Assembly (NCBI GenBank): GCA_003157875.1
Contig: PMKV01000134.1
Coordinates: 1,590-48,989, forward strand
DNA from: Chloroflexota bacterium
GTDB taxonomy: Bacteria; Chloroflexota; Limnocylindria; Limnocylindrales; CSP1-4
DNA: 47,400 bases
Direction: 5' to 3'
The notes beneath the pieces were generated by a model that saw only the letters and a list, made by a program, of their open reading frames with translations, did not search any database and was not told the origin of the DNA. Below, piece by piece: positions 1 through 8,686 of the stretch (position 1 is the stretch's first letter; each line of letters begins with the position of its first letter). Both the position numbers and the translations under genes were made by a program.

Positions 1-945
1 GGCAACACCGCGATCCTCAAGCCGGCCAGCTACACGCCGCTGACCGCGATACGCATAGCGGAACTGGCCCTGGAGGCGGGCTTTCCCCCGGGAGTGCTCA
101 ATGTGGTAACGGGTCCGGGCGCAACGGCCGGGCAGGCCATCGCCGCGCACCCCGGCATCGGCAAGGTGGCCTTCACCGGCGAGACCGCCACCGGGCAGGC
201 GATCATGCGGGCGGCGGCGGGCAACATCAAGAAGGTCAGCCTGGAGCTGGGCGGCAAGAGCCCCAACGTGGTCTTTGCCGACGCGGACCTCGAGCGTTTC
301 GCCGCCGAGTCGCCGTACTCGGTCTTCGACAACTGCGGTCAGGACTGCTGTGCCCGGGCCCGCATCATCGTCGAGCGCTCCGTCCACGACCGCGTCGTGG
401 AGCTGTTCGCGCAGGCCACTCTCAGGATCAAGGTGGGCGACCCGGACGATCCGGACACCGAAGTCGGGACGATGGTCAGCTTCCGGCAGCGCGAGACGGT
501 GCTCGACTACATTCGGATTGGGCGGGAGGAAGGCGCGCGGGTGGTGGTCGGAGGCGGAATCCCGGCCGAACCGGCATACGCGCAGGGCGCCTACATCCAG
601 CCGACCGTCCTCGACGGAGTCGAGTCGCGCATGCGGATCGCGCAGGAGGAGGTCTTCGGGCCGGTCGTCGTCGTCATCCCCTTCGACACCGAGGAGGAGG
701 CGGTCAGGCTGGCGAACGACACGCCCTACGGCCTGTCGGGGTCGATCTGGACGCGCGACATCGGCAAGGCCATCCGGACGGCGCGGGCGATCCGGTCGGG
801 CGTGCTGTCGATCAACTGCAACTCGAGCGTCCACACCGAAGCGCCGTTCGGCGGCTACAAGATGTCGGGCGTGGGCCACGAGAACGGCATGCACGCCTTC
901 GAGGGCTATACCCAGGTAAAGAATGTCTATGTGGACCTGAGCTGA
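1..945 (+). CDS. Aldehyde dehydrogenase, NAD(P)+-dependent (5' end missing)
   Basis: The reading frame is open from the first base of the window, so the N-terminal part of the protein, with about the first third of the family length, lies outside. The visible part starts with GNTAILKPA, the cofactor-binding segment of the aldehyde dehydrogenase superfamily. It continues with FTGETATG, the general-base region LELGGKSPN and the active-site segment GQDCCARAR, whose Cys-Cys pair covers the nucleophile position. EEVFGPVV and PFGGYKMSG near the end are also typical. The enzyme oxidises an aldehyde to its acid with NAD(P)+ in the cytoplasm. The substrate cannot be read from the sequence, and the upstream genes are not visible. 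It could belong to the betaine-aldehyde or gamma-aminobutyraldehyde type or be a sugar-aldehyde enzyme. Confidence 0.93.
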   Translation, partial: GNTAILKPASYTPLTAIRIAELALEAGFPPGVLNVVTGPGATAGQAIAAHPGIGKVAFTGETATGQAIMRAAAGNIKKVSLELGGKSPNVVFADADLERFAAESPYSVFDNCGQDCCARARIIVERSVHDRVVELFAQATLRIKVGDPDDPDTEVGTMVSFRQRETVLDYIRIGREEGARVVVGGGIPAEPAYAQGAYIQPTVLDGVESRMRIAQEEVFGPVVVVIPFDTEEEAVRLANDTPYGLSGSIWTRDIGKAIRTARAIRSGVLSINCNSSVHTEAPFGGYKMSGVGHENGMHAFEGYTQVKNVYVDLS

Positions 946-1005
946 GCGGTACGGAACCGCCGATTCGCGCCAGATCACGCCTGCGCCCGCGCTCGGGCGA
1001 CGCCG

Positions 1006-1024
1006 AGCCTCGCTCTGCGAGGCT
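1006..1024 (+). terminator. Hairpin after the aldehyde dehydrogenase
   Basis: A 7-bp perfect stem (AGCCTCG / CGAGGCT) with a 5-base loop is followed by TTGGCTT, a weak T-rich tail. It lies 60 bases after the stop codon and could end the dehydrogenase transcript. It directly abuts the TTG proposed as the next start, which casts some doubt on that start. Confidence 0.45.
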
Positions 1025-3268
1025 TTGGCTTCGCGTCAGAGTCGCCTCGCTTCGGCGGCCGGCGCGTTCTGGCGCGGGGTCGGGCCGATCCTTCTGCCCA
1101 TCGGCGAGGTCATACTGGCGGGCAGCGCGCTCGTCGCGATGCAGCGCACGGATGAGAGGTTGAGGGAGATGCAGGGACAGGGAACGCAGAAGCCGACGTG
1201 CAAGTTCTGCGGTGCCAGTCTGATCTTCCGCGGACAGACCAGCTGCCAGGCGTGCGGGAGGGACCTGAGCGGTCGAACGCCGGCGAGTGAGACGGCCCCG
1301 ACACCCCCGAACAGCGCGTTTCCTGCGGCCGTCTGGGCGGCGGCATCGCCCGCGGCACCCATGGCGCCCGAGTCTCCAGCGGCGCCAGCGGCGCCCGAGT
1401 CTCCAGCGGCGCCCGAGTCTCCAGCGGCGCCAGCGGCGCCCGCGGCGCCGGCGGCGGAGCCGGGGCCGGCGGCGCCCGAGCCCGTGCGGCTCTTCGAGTC
1501 GTCGAGGATGCCGTCGCCGACGCCCCTTCCGCCTTCCGTCCGCTTGAACGACATGATGGCCCCCGAAGCCACGCAGGCTCCCCAGGCTCGGATCGTCACC
1601 CCCGCCGACGTCCCCACCGCCAACGCCGGCGCCGCGCCGCCATCGACGATCGCCCAGCACACGCCCGACCCGACCGGCGGGGGTCCGTCCGCGGCCGATA
1701 GCTCGGCGACGCAGCCACCGACGCAGCCACCGACGCAGCCGTTCGAATGGCGCCGGCGCGATGCGTCGCCCCGGCCGCCCCGTCGGACCGGCCCCTCGCA
1801 GCAGACGCGCAACTCGACGCCGCGGCGGCCGTACCAGCCGCCCCCCGGCGGGCCCAGGTGGAGCCCGATGCCGCCACCTGTTCAGTACGGGGGCAGCCGG
1901 TGGCAGAGCACACCATCCTCGGCCAGCACCAACTGGAGCGTCCTGATCGGGCTGGGCATCGTCGCGATCGCGATCGTGGCCATCGTCGCCAATGCGGGGA
2001 ACAGTCAAACCGCCAACTACCCGCTCGACACGTTCGACTACAACCAGGTCTACGCCACGGCCGCGCCCCAGGAGACCTACGTCCCGGTCGCGTTCCCGGC
2101 GGCCGATCCGCTGGTCGCGGTCGGGAAGCTGAACACGGCGCGGGCGAACCACACCGCGACATTGCTACCCGACGGTCGGGTTCTGGTCGTCGGCGGTCTC
2201 AACATCGTCTCGGGGTCGGATTCGGCACTGACCTCGATCGAGATCTACGACCCCAAGACTCGCTCGTTCACGGCGGCCGGCGACCTCAAGGACGCCCGCT
2301 ACGACCACACGGCGACGTTGCTCCGCGACGGCACGGTCTTGATTGCCGGGGGCCGAAATGGCGGCGGCGGTCCGCTCTACTCCGCCGAGATCTACGACCC
2401 GAAGGCGGGCACGACGCGATACACGGGCAACCTCAAGTCCGCGCGAGCGGCCGCTTCCGCTGTTCTTCTCAATAGCGGTCTTGTGCTGATCGTGGGCGGG
2501 GAGAGCTTCTCAGGAGACGTGACGTCGGCCGAGATCTACGACCCGAGCACAGGCGTCTTCAGCCGCACCGACACCCAGTCCGGCGGGTTCGTCACCGCGA
2601 CGAAGATGGCGGACGGCCGGGTGCTCATCGCGGGCGGCGGCAGTGATACCTCGTTGGCGGTGAGTTCGACCACCAGATACGACCCGACCGGCAACCTGTT
2701 CACGCAAACGGCGATGATGCAGGTCCCGCGCATGGCCGCCACGGCTTGCCTGCTGCCGAACGGCCTCGTGCTGATCGTAGGCGGCTACGACGATGGCAAG
2801 CAGGTCAACGCCACGGCCGAGGCCTACGACCCTGCCGGCGGAGACTTCAAGCTGATGACGCTGGCCGACGCTCGTGTTCACAACACGACGACCGTGCTCG
2901 GCGACGGCTCGGTCCTCATCGTGGGCGGCCAGGACAGCTACGGCGGCGACCCGATCGCGACCGTTGAGCGACTCGATCCGGTCAACGGAATTTCCAATCC
3001 GATCGGAACCATGTCTTTCGCCCGGATGGGCCACACGGCCACGCTCCTTGCGGACGGATCCGTCCTCATCGTCGGCGGCGAGGCAATCAACGAGACCATC
3101 CTGGGCGACGCGGCCGTCTACTGGCCAAATGGGGCGCCGGCAGCGGCGCCGTCGCCGAGCCCAAGCCCCCTGCCTTCCGTGTCGACCTCGGGCTCCCCAG
3201 CGGCCGGCGCGCCGTCCGGGTCGCCAGCGACGTCGCCTGTGCCGACCGTGTCACCGGCGGCCTCCTGA
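1025..3268 (+). CDS. Membrane protein with N-terminal zinc ribbon and kelch-repeat domain
   Basis: This is a 747-residue mosaic protein. A hydrophobic N-terminal helix (about 20-38) is followed by a four-cysteine zinc ribbon (Cys59, Cys62, Cys74, Cys77). A long Ala/Pro-rich linker follows, with three perfect 18-bp DNA repeats encoding AlaProGluSerProAla. A strong transmembrane helix (about 304-326) precedes roughly seven kelch-type repeats (about 365-695), each with the pattern HTATLLPDGRVLVVGG, and a Ser/Pro-rich tail. The kelch part should fold as a beta-propeller, probably outside the cell, with the zinc ribbon inside. The TTG start at 1025 sits right after a hairpin, so ATG at 1139 or 1169 are alternatives; the hydrophobic N-terminus favours the longer form. 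No specific function can be assigned; adhesion or ligand binding is a guess. Confidence 0.8.
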   Translation: MASRQSRLASAAGAFWRGVGPILLPIGEVILAGSALVAMQRTDERLREMQGQGTQKPTCKFCGASLIFRGQTSCQACGRDLSGRTPASETAPTPPNSAFPAAVWAAASPAAPMAPESPAAPAAPESPAAPESPAAPAAPAAPAAEPGPAAPEPVRLFESSRMPSPTPLPPSVRLNDMMAPEATQAPQARIVTPADVPTANAGAAPPSTIAQHTPDPTGGGPSAADSSATQPPTQPPTQPFEWRRRDASPRPPRRTGPSQQTRNSTPRRPYQPPPGGPRWSPMPPPVQYGGSRWQSTPSSASTNWSVLIGLGIVAIAIVAIVANAGNSQTANYPLDTFDYNQVYATAAPQETYVPVAFPAADPLVAVGKLNTARANHTATLLPDGRVLVVGGLNIVSGSDSALTSIEIYDPKTRSFTAAGDLKDARYDHTATLLRDGTVLIAGGRNGGGGPLYSAEIYDPKAGTTRYTGNLKSARAAASAVLLNSGLVLIVGGESFSGDVTSAEIYDPSTGVFSRTDTQSGGFVTATKMADGRVLIAGGGSDTSLAVSSTTRYDPTGNLFTQTAMMQVPRMAATACLLPNGLVLIVGGYDDGKQVNATAEAYDPAGGDFKLMTLADARVHNTTTVLGDGSVLIVGGQDSYGGDPIATVERLDPVNGISNPIGTMSFARMGHTATLLADGSVLIVGGEAINETILGDAAVYWPNGAPAAAPSPSPSPLPSVSTSGSPAAGAPSGSPATSPVPTVSPAAS
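1363..1425 (+). repeat. 18-bp repeats in the Ala/Pro linker
   Basis: Three identical copies of an 18-base unit (GGCGCCCGAGTCTCCAGC) lie at 1363-1380, 1390-1407 and 1408-1425, with a 9-base interruption after the first. They are in frame with the kelch protein and lengthen its AlaProGluSerPro linker. Their identity at the DNA level suggests slippage or unequal exchange rather than old duplication. Confidence 0.85.
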
Positions 3269-3469
3269 TACCGCGCGAAGCGAGTGCCCCAATCGTCGTG
3301 AGCGGTCTGTATCGGGACCGCATTGCATCGGCCCCAATCTAATCCTAACCAACCGTTACCGCACCGATCCAAACCAACACCTAGTCGCCCGGGTGACCAT
3401 CGTCCCATTGCGAGACGCCACCCGTGGCGGAGACTTTGGGGCGCATCCAAACACCAGAGGTGCGGCGCT

Positions 3470-5149
3470 ATGGCGAGCCGAAAGACTCCCCGTAGGCGGC
3501 AACCCGACCGCCCTGATGATCCGGCCACAGGTCCCTCGTCGGACGGCATGACCGCCTCCGAACCGAATACCGCACTTACCGACGGCGAGTCGACGGTCAG
3601 CCCGGTCGACCCGAGCGTGACCCAGGCCTCAGCGCCGGAGGTCGAACTTGCGGCGCCCGCGAGTGCCCCCGAAGGTTCGGCCTCTGCCGCCTCCGCCGCC
3701 GCCTCGGCCGCCGCTGCCGCCGCCGCGTCCGCCGCCGCCGCTGCCGCGGTGAGCGCCGCGATGGCCGCCTCCGCCGCGAGTCGTGCGGTTGTGGCTCCCG
3801 CGAGCGAGACTCACGCGGTCGAGACGGCCACGGCCCAGGCTGCCGAGCCCGCGATTCCTGCTCCGTCGGTTGCGCCGGCCGAGATTCCGCCCGCCCCTAT
3901 CCCGGCGGCCCCGCCGGCCTCGCCGCGCCCACCGGCATGGGCCACCGCACCGGTGCCGCGGGTCGCAATCGAGGACGCGCTGCCCTTCGACTTCCACGGC
4001 CGAGTCCGCACGCCGGCAGCCGACGTGCCCGGCTTCTCGGGCGCCCGAATCGAGGAAATCGAAGCCGCTCCGCCGTCGTCGCCCTCCGACGAGAGCGTCG
4101 TTCCGGGGGACGCGGGCGGGCGACGTGGCTGGAGGGCGCGCATCGTCGGCCCATTTGCCGGAGTAGCGGCTGCGCTTGTCGCCGCGGGCACGGCCCTGGG
4201 CCACGTCGGCAGGCATTCCCCAACCGCGCCGTCGAGCCTCGGCTCGGCCGGCTCGGCCGGCTCGGCCGGCTCGGCGGGAGTAGCGCCCGCGGCCGCAGGG
4301 GTCAAGGCCGGATTCGGGCTCGGCACCATCGGCTCGGCGGTAGTGTCCGTCCTGTTGGGCCTGGGCCTCATCGTCACGTGGCCGGTCAGGGCGGCCGATC
4401 GATGGCTGACCGGCGGCGGGCCCGCCTCGCCGGACTTCGATGAATACGGCAATCCGCGCAAGAAGCGCCGCGTGGCGCCCGTGTGGGTCTTCTTCACCGG
4501 CTTCTTCATCTTCATGGCCCTGCTCATCGGCGGCGCCTGGTTCACGACGATTCCCGCCTCGGCCGATCCCACCATCGCCCCGAGCTCATCCGCATCGCTG
4601 AATCTTGGATTGGTCGGCCGCCCCTCGCTCAGCCCGACAGCCACAGTGACGCCGACTCCAACTCCGACGGAGATGCCGGCCACTCCGGCCCCCACGCCGG
4701 TCCCAACACCGGTCCCGACCGTCGCCCCGACGCCCAAGCCGCCCACGCCCAAGCCGGCCACCCCGACACCCAAGCCGGCCACCCCGACGCCGCCACCGGC
4801 CACCCCGACTCCGAAGCCAACGGCGACGCCGACGCCGACACCGGTTAGGCCCGTGATCACCACGCTCCCACTGACATCGCCCCAGGCCAAAGGCACGAAC
4901 GTGACCTTCACCGTAACGTACCTGCCCAACTCCCCGTGCACGCTCACGAGAACGTACGTGTCTGGCGCGACACCACCAACGCCTACACCCGCGCCTGCGA
5001 CCTGGAATCTGACAACGAATGCCTCAGGAGTCGCAACTAATGCAAACCGCGGGGGCAATGTGGTCAGCACGTATGCGTTCGTCGCCACCTGTACACCGTC
5101 GGGCGGCTCGCCATCCACTTCAGCGCCGTTCAACTTCACCTGGAAATAG
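3470..5149 (+). CDS. Ala-rich membrane protein with Thr/Pro stalk and Ig-like C-terminus
   Basis: The 559-residue protein starts at the ATG preceded by AGAGG; an upstream ATG at 3323 would add a basic low-complexity stretch and is less likely. The N-terminal half is Ala/Pro/Ser-rich and probably disordered. Hydrophobic segments follow: one around the GVAAALVAAGTALG stretch, one in the GTIGSAVVSVLLGLGLIVTW region and one in VFFTGFFIFMALLIGGAWF. After them come a Thr/Pro-rich stalk made of TPTP/PKPAT units and a C-terminal domain of about 100 residues with beta-sandwich character and paired cysteines. This is the architecture of an anchored cell-surface protein with an Ig-like head. It lies 200 bases after the kelch protein on the same strand. 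No catalytic motif is visible and the function is unknown. Confidence 0.75.
   Translation: MASRKTPRRRQPDRPDDPATGPSSDGMTASEPNTALTDGESTVSPVDPSVTQASAPEVELAAPASAPEGSASAASAAASAAAAAAASAAAAAAVSAAMAASAASRAVVAPASETHAVETATAQAAEPAIPAPSVAPAEIPPAPIPAAPPASPRPPAWATAPVPRVAIEDALPFDFHGRVRTPAADVPGFSGARIEEIEAAPPSSPSDESVVPGDAGGRRGWRARIVGPFAGVAAALVAAGTALGHVGRHSPTAPSSLGSAGSAGSAGSAGVAPAAAGVKAGFGLGTIGSAVVSVLLGLGLIVTWPVRAADRWLTGGGPASPDFDEYGNPRKKRRVAPVWVFFTGFFIFMALLIGGAWFTTIPASADPTIAPSSSASLNLGLVGRPSLSPTATVTPTPTPTEMPATPAPTPVPTPVPTVAPTPKPPTPKPATPTPKPATPTPPPATPTPKPTATPTPTPVRPVITTLPLTSPQAKGTNVTFTVTYLPNSPCTLTRTYVSGATPPTPTPAPATWNLTTNASGVATNANRGGNVVSTYAFVATCTPSGGSPSTSAPFNFTWK
4241..4276 (+). repeat. 9-bp tandem repeat, Gly-Ser-Ala coding
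   Basis: Four consecutive copies of GGCTCGGCC (the last ending in G) encode a GlySerAla run between two hydrophobic segments of the Ala-rich membrane protein. It is a simple in-frame microsatellite. Confidence 0.85.
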
Positions 5150-5171
5150 CCCCCTCCCCTCGTCGCCACCT

Positions 5172-5197
5172 GGAGCCCCTCGTTCGCGAGGGGTTCC
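5172..5197 (+). terminator. Stem-loop terminator with TTCG tetraloop
   Basis: An 11-bp stem (GGAGCCCCTCG / CGAGGGGTTCC, one G-T pair) closes a TTCG tetraloop 22 bases after the stop of the Ala-rich membrane protein. No T-tract follows, as is common in high-GC genomes. Its position at the gene end makes a transcription terminator or 3'-end stabiliser likely. Confidence 0.65.
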
Positions 5198-5383
5198 GCG
5201 ATTCAGGGGACTCTCAGGTCGCGGCATCACCATTCCTACTGGCGGAATGATCGGATTCCGGAACGCGGCCTGCTGATCTGACACCTGCTTCCCGCGCGAA
5301 TCCATAAATGAGTGATGTCGCAGCCGAAACGTGTGAGCGATGTGGCAAGCCAGCACAAAGTTGGTCGGGTGGAGACGGTTCGA

Positions 5384-5812
5384 ATGCCGTGCTCCGACGC
5401 GGCCCTAACGCGGACGAGCGGTGCCGTCGCCGAGCCGTCACAGGCATACCGAGGCCGCGCCCCCGTCGCCCTTGTCGTAGACGACGAGGCCCTCGTGCGC
5501 AGATTCGTCTCGACCGTTCTTCGACACGAAGGCTGGTCGGTTGTGGAGGCCGGCAGCGCAGTCGCCGCCCTGGCCATGGCCGATGCCGGCCCGTTCGATC
5601 TGCTGGTCACGGACTACGAGATGCCCGGCGTCACCGGCGTGGCGCTGGCCCTGCTTCTTCGCAAGCGCGACGAAGATCTGCCGGTGCTCATGGTCTCCGG
5701 CCACCCGGATGCCGCTCGCCAAATCCTGGGCCTGGAGGGCCGGACGGCGTTCGCGCTCAAGCCGTTCGCCGCCCAAGAACTCGTCACCAGGGTCTGTTCG
5801 ATCGTCGGCTGA
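5384..5812 (+). CDS. Single-domain response regulator (CheY-like receiver)
   Basis: The receiver domain fills nearly the whole protein. It has the acidic pair VVDDE, the phospho-acceptor aspartate in VTDYEMPG, the conserved Ser in MVSGHPD and the Lys in LKPFA. There is no output domain, so the protein would signal by protein-protein contact like CheY or Spo0F. I chose the ATG at 5384 (142 residues) because GGAG lies 9 bases upstream; a GTG at 5312 would give a 166-residue protein with an unstructured extension. No histidine kinase gene is in the window, so its partner must be elsewhere. Confidence 0.85.
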   Translation: MPCSDAALTRTSGAVAEPSQAYRGRAPVALVVDDEALVRRFVSTVLRHEGWSVVEAGSAVAALAMADAGPFDLLVTDYEMPGVTGVALALLLRKRDEDLPVLMVSGHPDAARQILGLEGRTAFALKPFAAQELVTRVCSIVG

Positions 5813-6048
5813 CCTCGGACCTTGCGTCGGGTGGCAGACATCGGGAAAGTCCTCGGCCGGATAGTCGACGCGGGCGGAGCACAATAGCCTCGAGACTGGC
5901 CTCGCAGCGGCGCACACGCCAGGGGAATCTGCGGTTCCGGCGTCCTCAGCCGTGGAGCCCGTCACGACCCAGCCGCGGCAGGTCCTGTGTGACAAGGCGG
6001 CCGATGGAGAGTGCGGCCGCCGTCATCGACTGCGGAGGACCGTCGATC

Positions 6049-7140
6049 ATGAAACGTCGCGCGCTCGCGCTGTGCGCGGGCTTCCTGCTGCTGGGCCTGA
6101 TACCCGGGTCCACCATGGCCACCGTCGGCAATCTCGACCTATCGAACCCTGTCGACCTGACGCATCAGACTAACGCGTCCTCGGTCGATCTCGCCCAGAC
6201 CTTCACCGCCGACAAGACCGGGGATCTGAGCCGCGTCGATCTGTATGTCGGCGGGGGCTTGGCTACCGTCGCCATGAATATCAAACATGTGGACGCCAGC
6301 ACCGGAATGCCCACGGGCTCGCCCATCGAGTCTTCGACCGCTTCGACTACCACAACCCCCGGCTGGGTCCAGTTCTCATTCGCGCCGGCCCAGGGCATCT
6401 TCAATGGCTCGAAATACGCCATCGTCTTCAACCTCGTCACGGACGCCAACGCGGCCTACGGCTCCACCGGGACCGCCGGTGGCGGTCTGGCGCTCTGGAA
6501 CAACCCCTCGTGGGTCGCGCTGCCGGACCCCACGGAATTCGCCTTCAGAACGTTCGTGGACACGGTGGCGCCGACGCTCAGCTGGGACAAGACCACCATC
6601 CAGGCTGAGACCAGCACCACGCTGACCCTCACCGAGACGATGACCTTCCTCAACGGCGCCGAGGCATCGGTCTACGAGGCCGATCTCGACGCAAAGCCAG
6701 GTTGGTTCACCCCTACGGGCATCACCTGCTCAGCCGCGATCACCAACTGCACTCTCGGGAACTACGAGTCAACGGGAGTGGTTGCCCCTGCGGCCTTCGG
6801 CGGTGAGACTCTCACAATAGTGCTGACCGGCACGGCGCTGCCGCACAACGCCGATGTTGGAATAGCGGGAGTGGCGACCACTTTCGCCTGCCTCGAGTAC
6901 CCGCTCAAAATGACCCTCGTTCAGCCGAATGCCATCGACCCGGGTTGCCCGTCGATCTCGGCATCGATCGGCGTCGGGGTGCCCGCGCCTACGACTCCGC
7001 CCACGCCTCCGCCGACGAGCACCGCCGGCGCGACCGCGTCGGACGGCTCGGGCAGCGCGATCTGGTTCCTCCCGGTCGGCCTGATCGCCGCCTTCGGCGG
7101 CCTCTTCGTTGGCACGAAACGGCGCCGGCGGATCGCCTGA
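6049..7140 (+). CDS. Secreted, C-terminally anchored surface protein
   Basis: The ATG at 6049 has GGAGG 10 bases upstream and opens a clear signal peptide: MKRR, then a hydrophobic stretch ending near PGSTMA. The mature part has a domain of about 130 residues resembling the choice-of-anchor type beta-sandwich (TFTADKTGDLSRVDLYVGGG and GWVQFSFAP are visible). A second region with paired cysteines, a Thr/Pro linker and a C-terminal hydrophobic helix (FLPVGLIAAFGGLFVG) followed by KRRRR come next. Protein length is 363 residues. The layout means export by Sec and retention in the membrane by the C-terminal helix; no LPXTG-type sorting motif is seen. The function is unknown. The frame is open further upstream, but those codons lack protein-like composition. 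Confidence 0.8.
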   Translation: MKRRALALCAGFLLLGLIPGSTMATVGNLDLSNPVDLTHQTNASSVDLAQTFTADKTGDLSRVDLYVGGGLATVAMNIKHVDASTGMPTGSPIESSTASTTTTPGWVQFSFAPAQGIFNGSKYAIVFNLVTDANAAYGSTGTAGGGLALWNNPSWVALPDPTEFAFRTFVDTVAPTLSWDKTTIQAETSTTLTLTETMTFLNGAEASVYEADLDAKPGWFTPTGITCSAAITNCTLGNYESTGVVAPAAFGGETLTIVLTGTALPHNADVGIAGVATTFACLEYPLKMTLVQPNAIDPGCPSISASIGVGVPAPTTPPTPPPTSTAGATASDGSGSAIWFLPVGLIAAFGGLFVGTKRRRRIA

Positions 7141-7153
7141 ACCGGATTGCCTC

Positions 7154-7187
7154 GACGGGGTCGCGCGGCATCTCGCGCGGCCCCGTC
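7154..7187 (+). terminator. Long GC-rich hairpin
   Basis: A 14-bp stem (GACGGGGTCGCGCG with CGCGCGGCCCCGTC, one T-G pair) and a 6-base loop lie 13 bases after the stop of the anchored surface protein and before murT. Only a short TCGATT follows. It is probably the terminator separating the surface protein from the cell-wall genes. Confidence 0.7.
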
Positions 7188-7255
7188 TCGATTCCCGACG
7201 GACCCGAGGCCCGCGACGGGCGGGCGGGCCCTCCGACCAGTTACACTCGGGGGGA

Positions 7256-8686
7256 ATGACCAGCCTGCTGAGCCGGCGTCCCGTTGGCACCCCAACCTCG
7301 TTTCCATTACGCGGCCTGCTTGCCCTCGCCGCCGGAAAGAGCGCCGCTCGGGCCACTCGCCTCATCGGTCGTGGCGGCGGCACGGCGATAACCGGCATGG
7401 TCGCCCGCAAGGTCGACCCGCGCATACTCGACGAGCTGGTGCGAATCCCCGGCGTGCCCGTGGTGGCCATCACCGGCAGTAACGGCAAGACCACGACCGC
7501 TCGATTCACCGCCGCGTTACTCCGCGGCGAGGGCATAACCGTCTGCCACAACTCCGCCGGCGCGAACCTCATCCAGGGCGTCACGAGTCTGGCGGTCAGC
7601 TACGCCAACCTGCGCGGCCACCTGCCCCAGGGCGTGCTCGTGGCCGAGGTGGATGAAGGCGCGCTCCCCATGGTCGCCCCGGAGACGCTGCCGCGGGCGC
7701 TCCTCGTGACGGACCTCTTCCGCGACCAGCTGGACCGCTTCGGCGAGATCTACGCCGTGGCCGATGCTATCGAATCGGTGGCGGCGGCTCTGCCGGCCGA
7801 CGCGGCGCTGGTCGTCAACGCGGACGATCCCATGGTCGCGACGCTGGCCGAGAAGCGCGAAGGTCGGCGCGTCACGTTCGGCCTGGCGATCAAGAGATCC
7901 ACCGACCAGATCACTCGCGCCGCCGACACGATCCGCTGCCCGCGCTGCCAGGCGGACCTCAAGTACCGCCATGTCTACCTCTCGCACATGGGCGATTACA
8001 GCTGCCCGTCCTGCGGCTTCGCGCGGCCCAAGCTGGACGTCGCCGTGACTTCGCTGGAGGTGGTCGGCCTCGATCGAACGCGAGTCGGGCTCCAGACTCC
8101 TTCGGGCAAGCTGACCCTGGAGATCCCGCAGTCGGGCGTGCACATCGCCTATGACGCCGCCGGCGCGGTGGCGATTCTGGTTGGACTCGGCGTTTCGCTC
8201 GATCACGCGGCCGAGTCTCTGGCCTCGGTCGGACCGGCCTTCGGTCGACTCGAGAAGATCGAGGCGGACGGTCGGACGATCGTTCTGGCCTTTGCCAAGA
8301 ACCCGACCTCGTACAACACCACGCTCCGGGCGCTCGCGACCGAAGGCGAGCCGCGCCAGCTCCTGATCGCCGCCTCGAACACGCTCGTCGACGGCGAGGA
8401 CTTCGGCTGGCTGTGGGACGTCGACTTCGAGACGATGGCGCCACGGGTCGAGCGAGCGGTCATCTCCGGCACACGCGCCGATGAGCTGGCCAACCGGCTC
8501 CACTACGCCGGCGTCTCGGCGAGCAAGCTCAAGGTCATCGAGGATCGGCCGGAAGCGCTCACGGAAGCGCTCTCGCTGCTGCCGCCCGGGTCGCGGCTGG
8601 TCGTGCTGTCGGGCTACACGCCGCTGATCGAACTGCGAGACGAGATGCGGCGGCGTGGCTGGACTGGGAGATACTGGGCCGTATGA
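7256..8686 (+). CDS. murT: Lipid II isoglutaminyl synthase, Mur-ligase-like subunit MurT
   Basis: MurT with GatD amidates the alpha-carboxyl of the D-glutamate in lipid II, using glutamine-derived ammonia and ATP. The 476-residue protein has the Mur ligase P-loop ITGSNGKTT (about 72-80). The MurT-specific four-cysteine zinc ribbon is present (Cys228, Cys231, Cys250, Cys253). The C-terminal DUF1727 region contains DGEDFGWLWD, where the aspartate that completes the GatD catalytic triad is expected. The ATG at 7256 follows a GGGGG run at close spacing. The gene overlaps gatD by four bases (ATGA), so the two subunits are translationally coupled. The protein should act at the inner face of the membrane on lipid-linked precursor. 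Confidence 0.95.
   Translation: MTSLLSRRPVGTPTSFPLRGLLALAAGKSAARATRLIGRGGGTAITGMVARKVDPRILDELVRIPGVPVVAITGSNGKTTTARFTAALLRGEGITVCHNSAGANLIQGVTSLAVSYANLRGHLPQGVLVAEVDEGALPMVAPETLPRALLVTDLFRDQLDRFGEIYAVADAIESVAAALPADAALVVNADDPMVATLAEKREGRRVTFGLAIKRSTDQITRAADTIRCPRCQADLKYRHVYLSHMGDYSCPSCGFARPKLDVAVTSLEVVGLDRTRVGLQTPSGKLTLEIPQSGVHIAYDAAGAVAILVGLGVSLDHAAESLASVGPAFGRLEKIEADGRTIVLAFAKNPTSYNTTLRALATEGEPRQLLIAASNTLVDGEDFGWLWDVDFETMAPRVERAVISGTRADELANRLHYAGVSASKLKVIEDRPEALTEALSLLPPGSRLVVLSGYTPLIELRDEMRRRGWTGRYWAV

Noticed and set aside
812-2152. Long minus-strand open frame opposite the aldehyde dehydrogenase and kelch genes
   Set aside because: It is Arg/Gly-rich antisense shadow typical of high-GC DNA and conflicts with two well-supported genes.
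3811-5169. Minus-strand frame of 452 codons opposite the Ala-rich membrane protein
   Set aside because: It mirrors the low-complexity repeats of the plus-strand gene (Val-Gly runs opposite Thr-Pro runs) and has no independent protein features.
5308-6048. Upstream extension of the anchored surface protein frame
   Set aside because: It overlaps the response regulator in another frame and is Arg/Pro-rich noise. A clear signal peptide and ribosome binding site mark the start at 6049. The 236 bases between the two genes hold nothing I can name.
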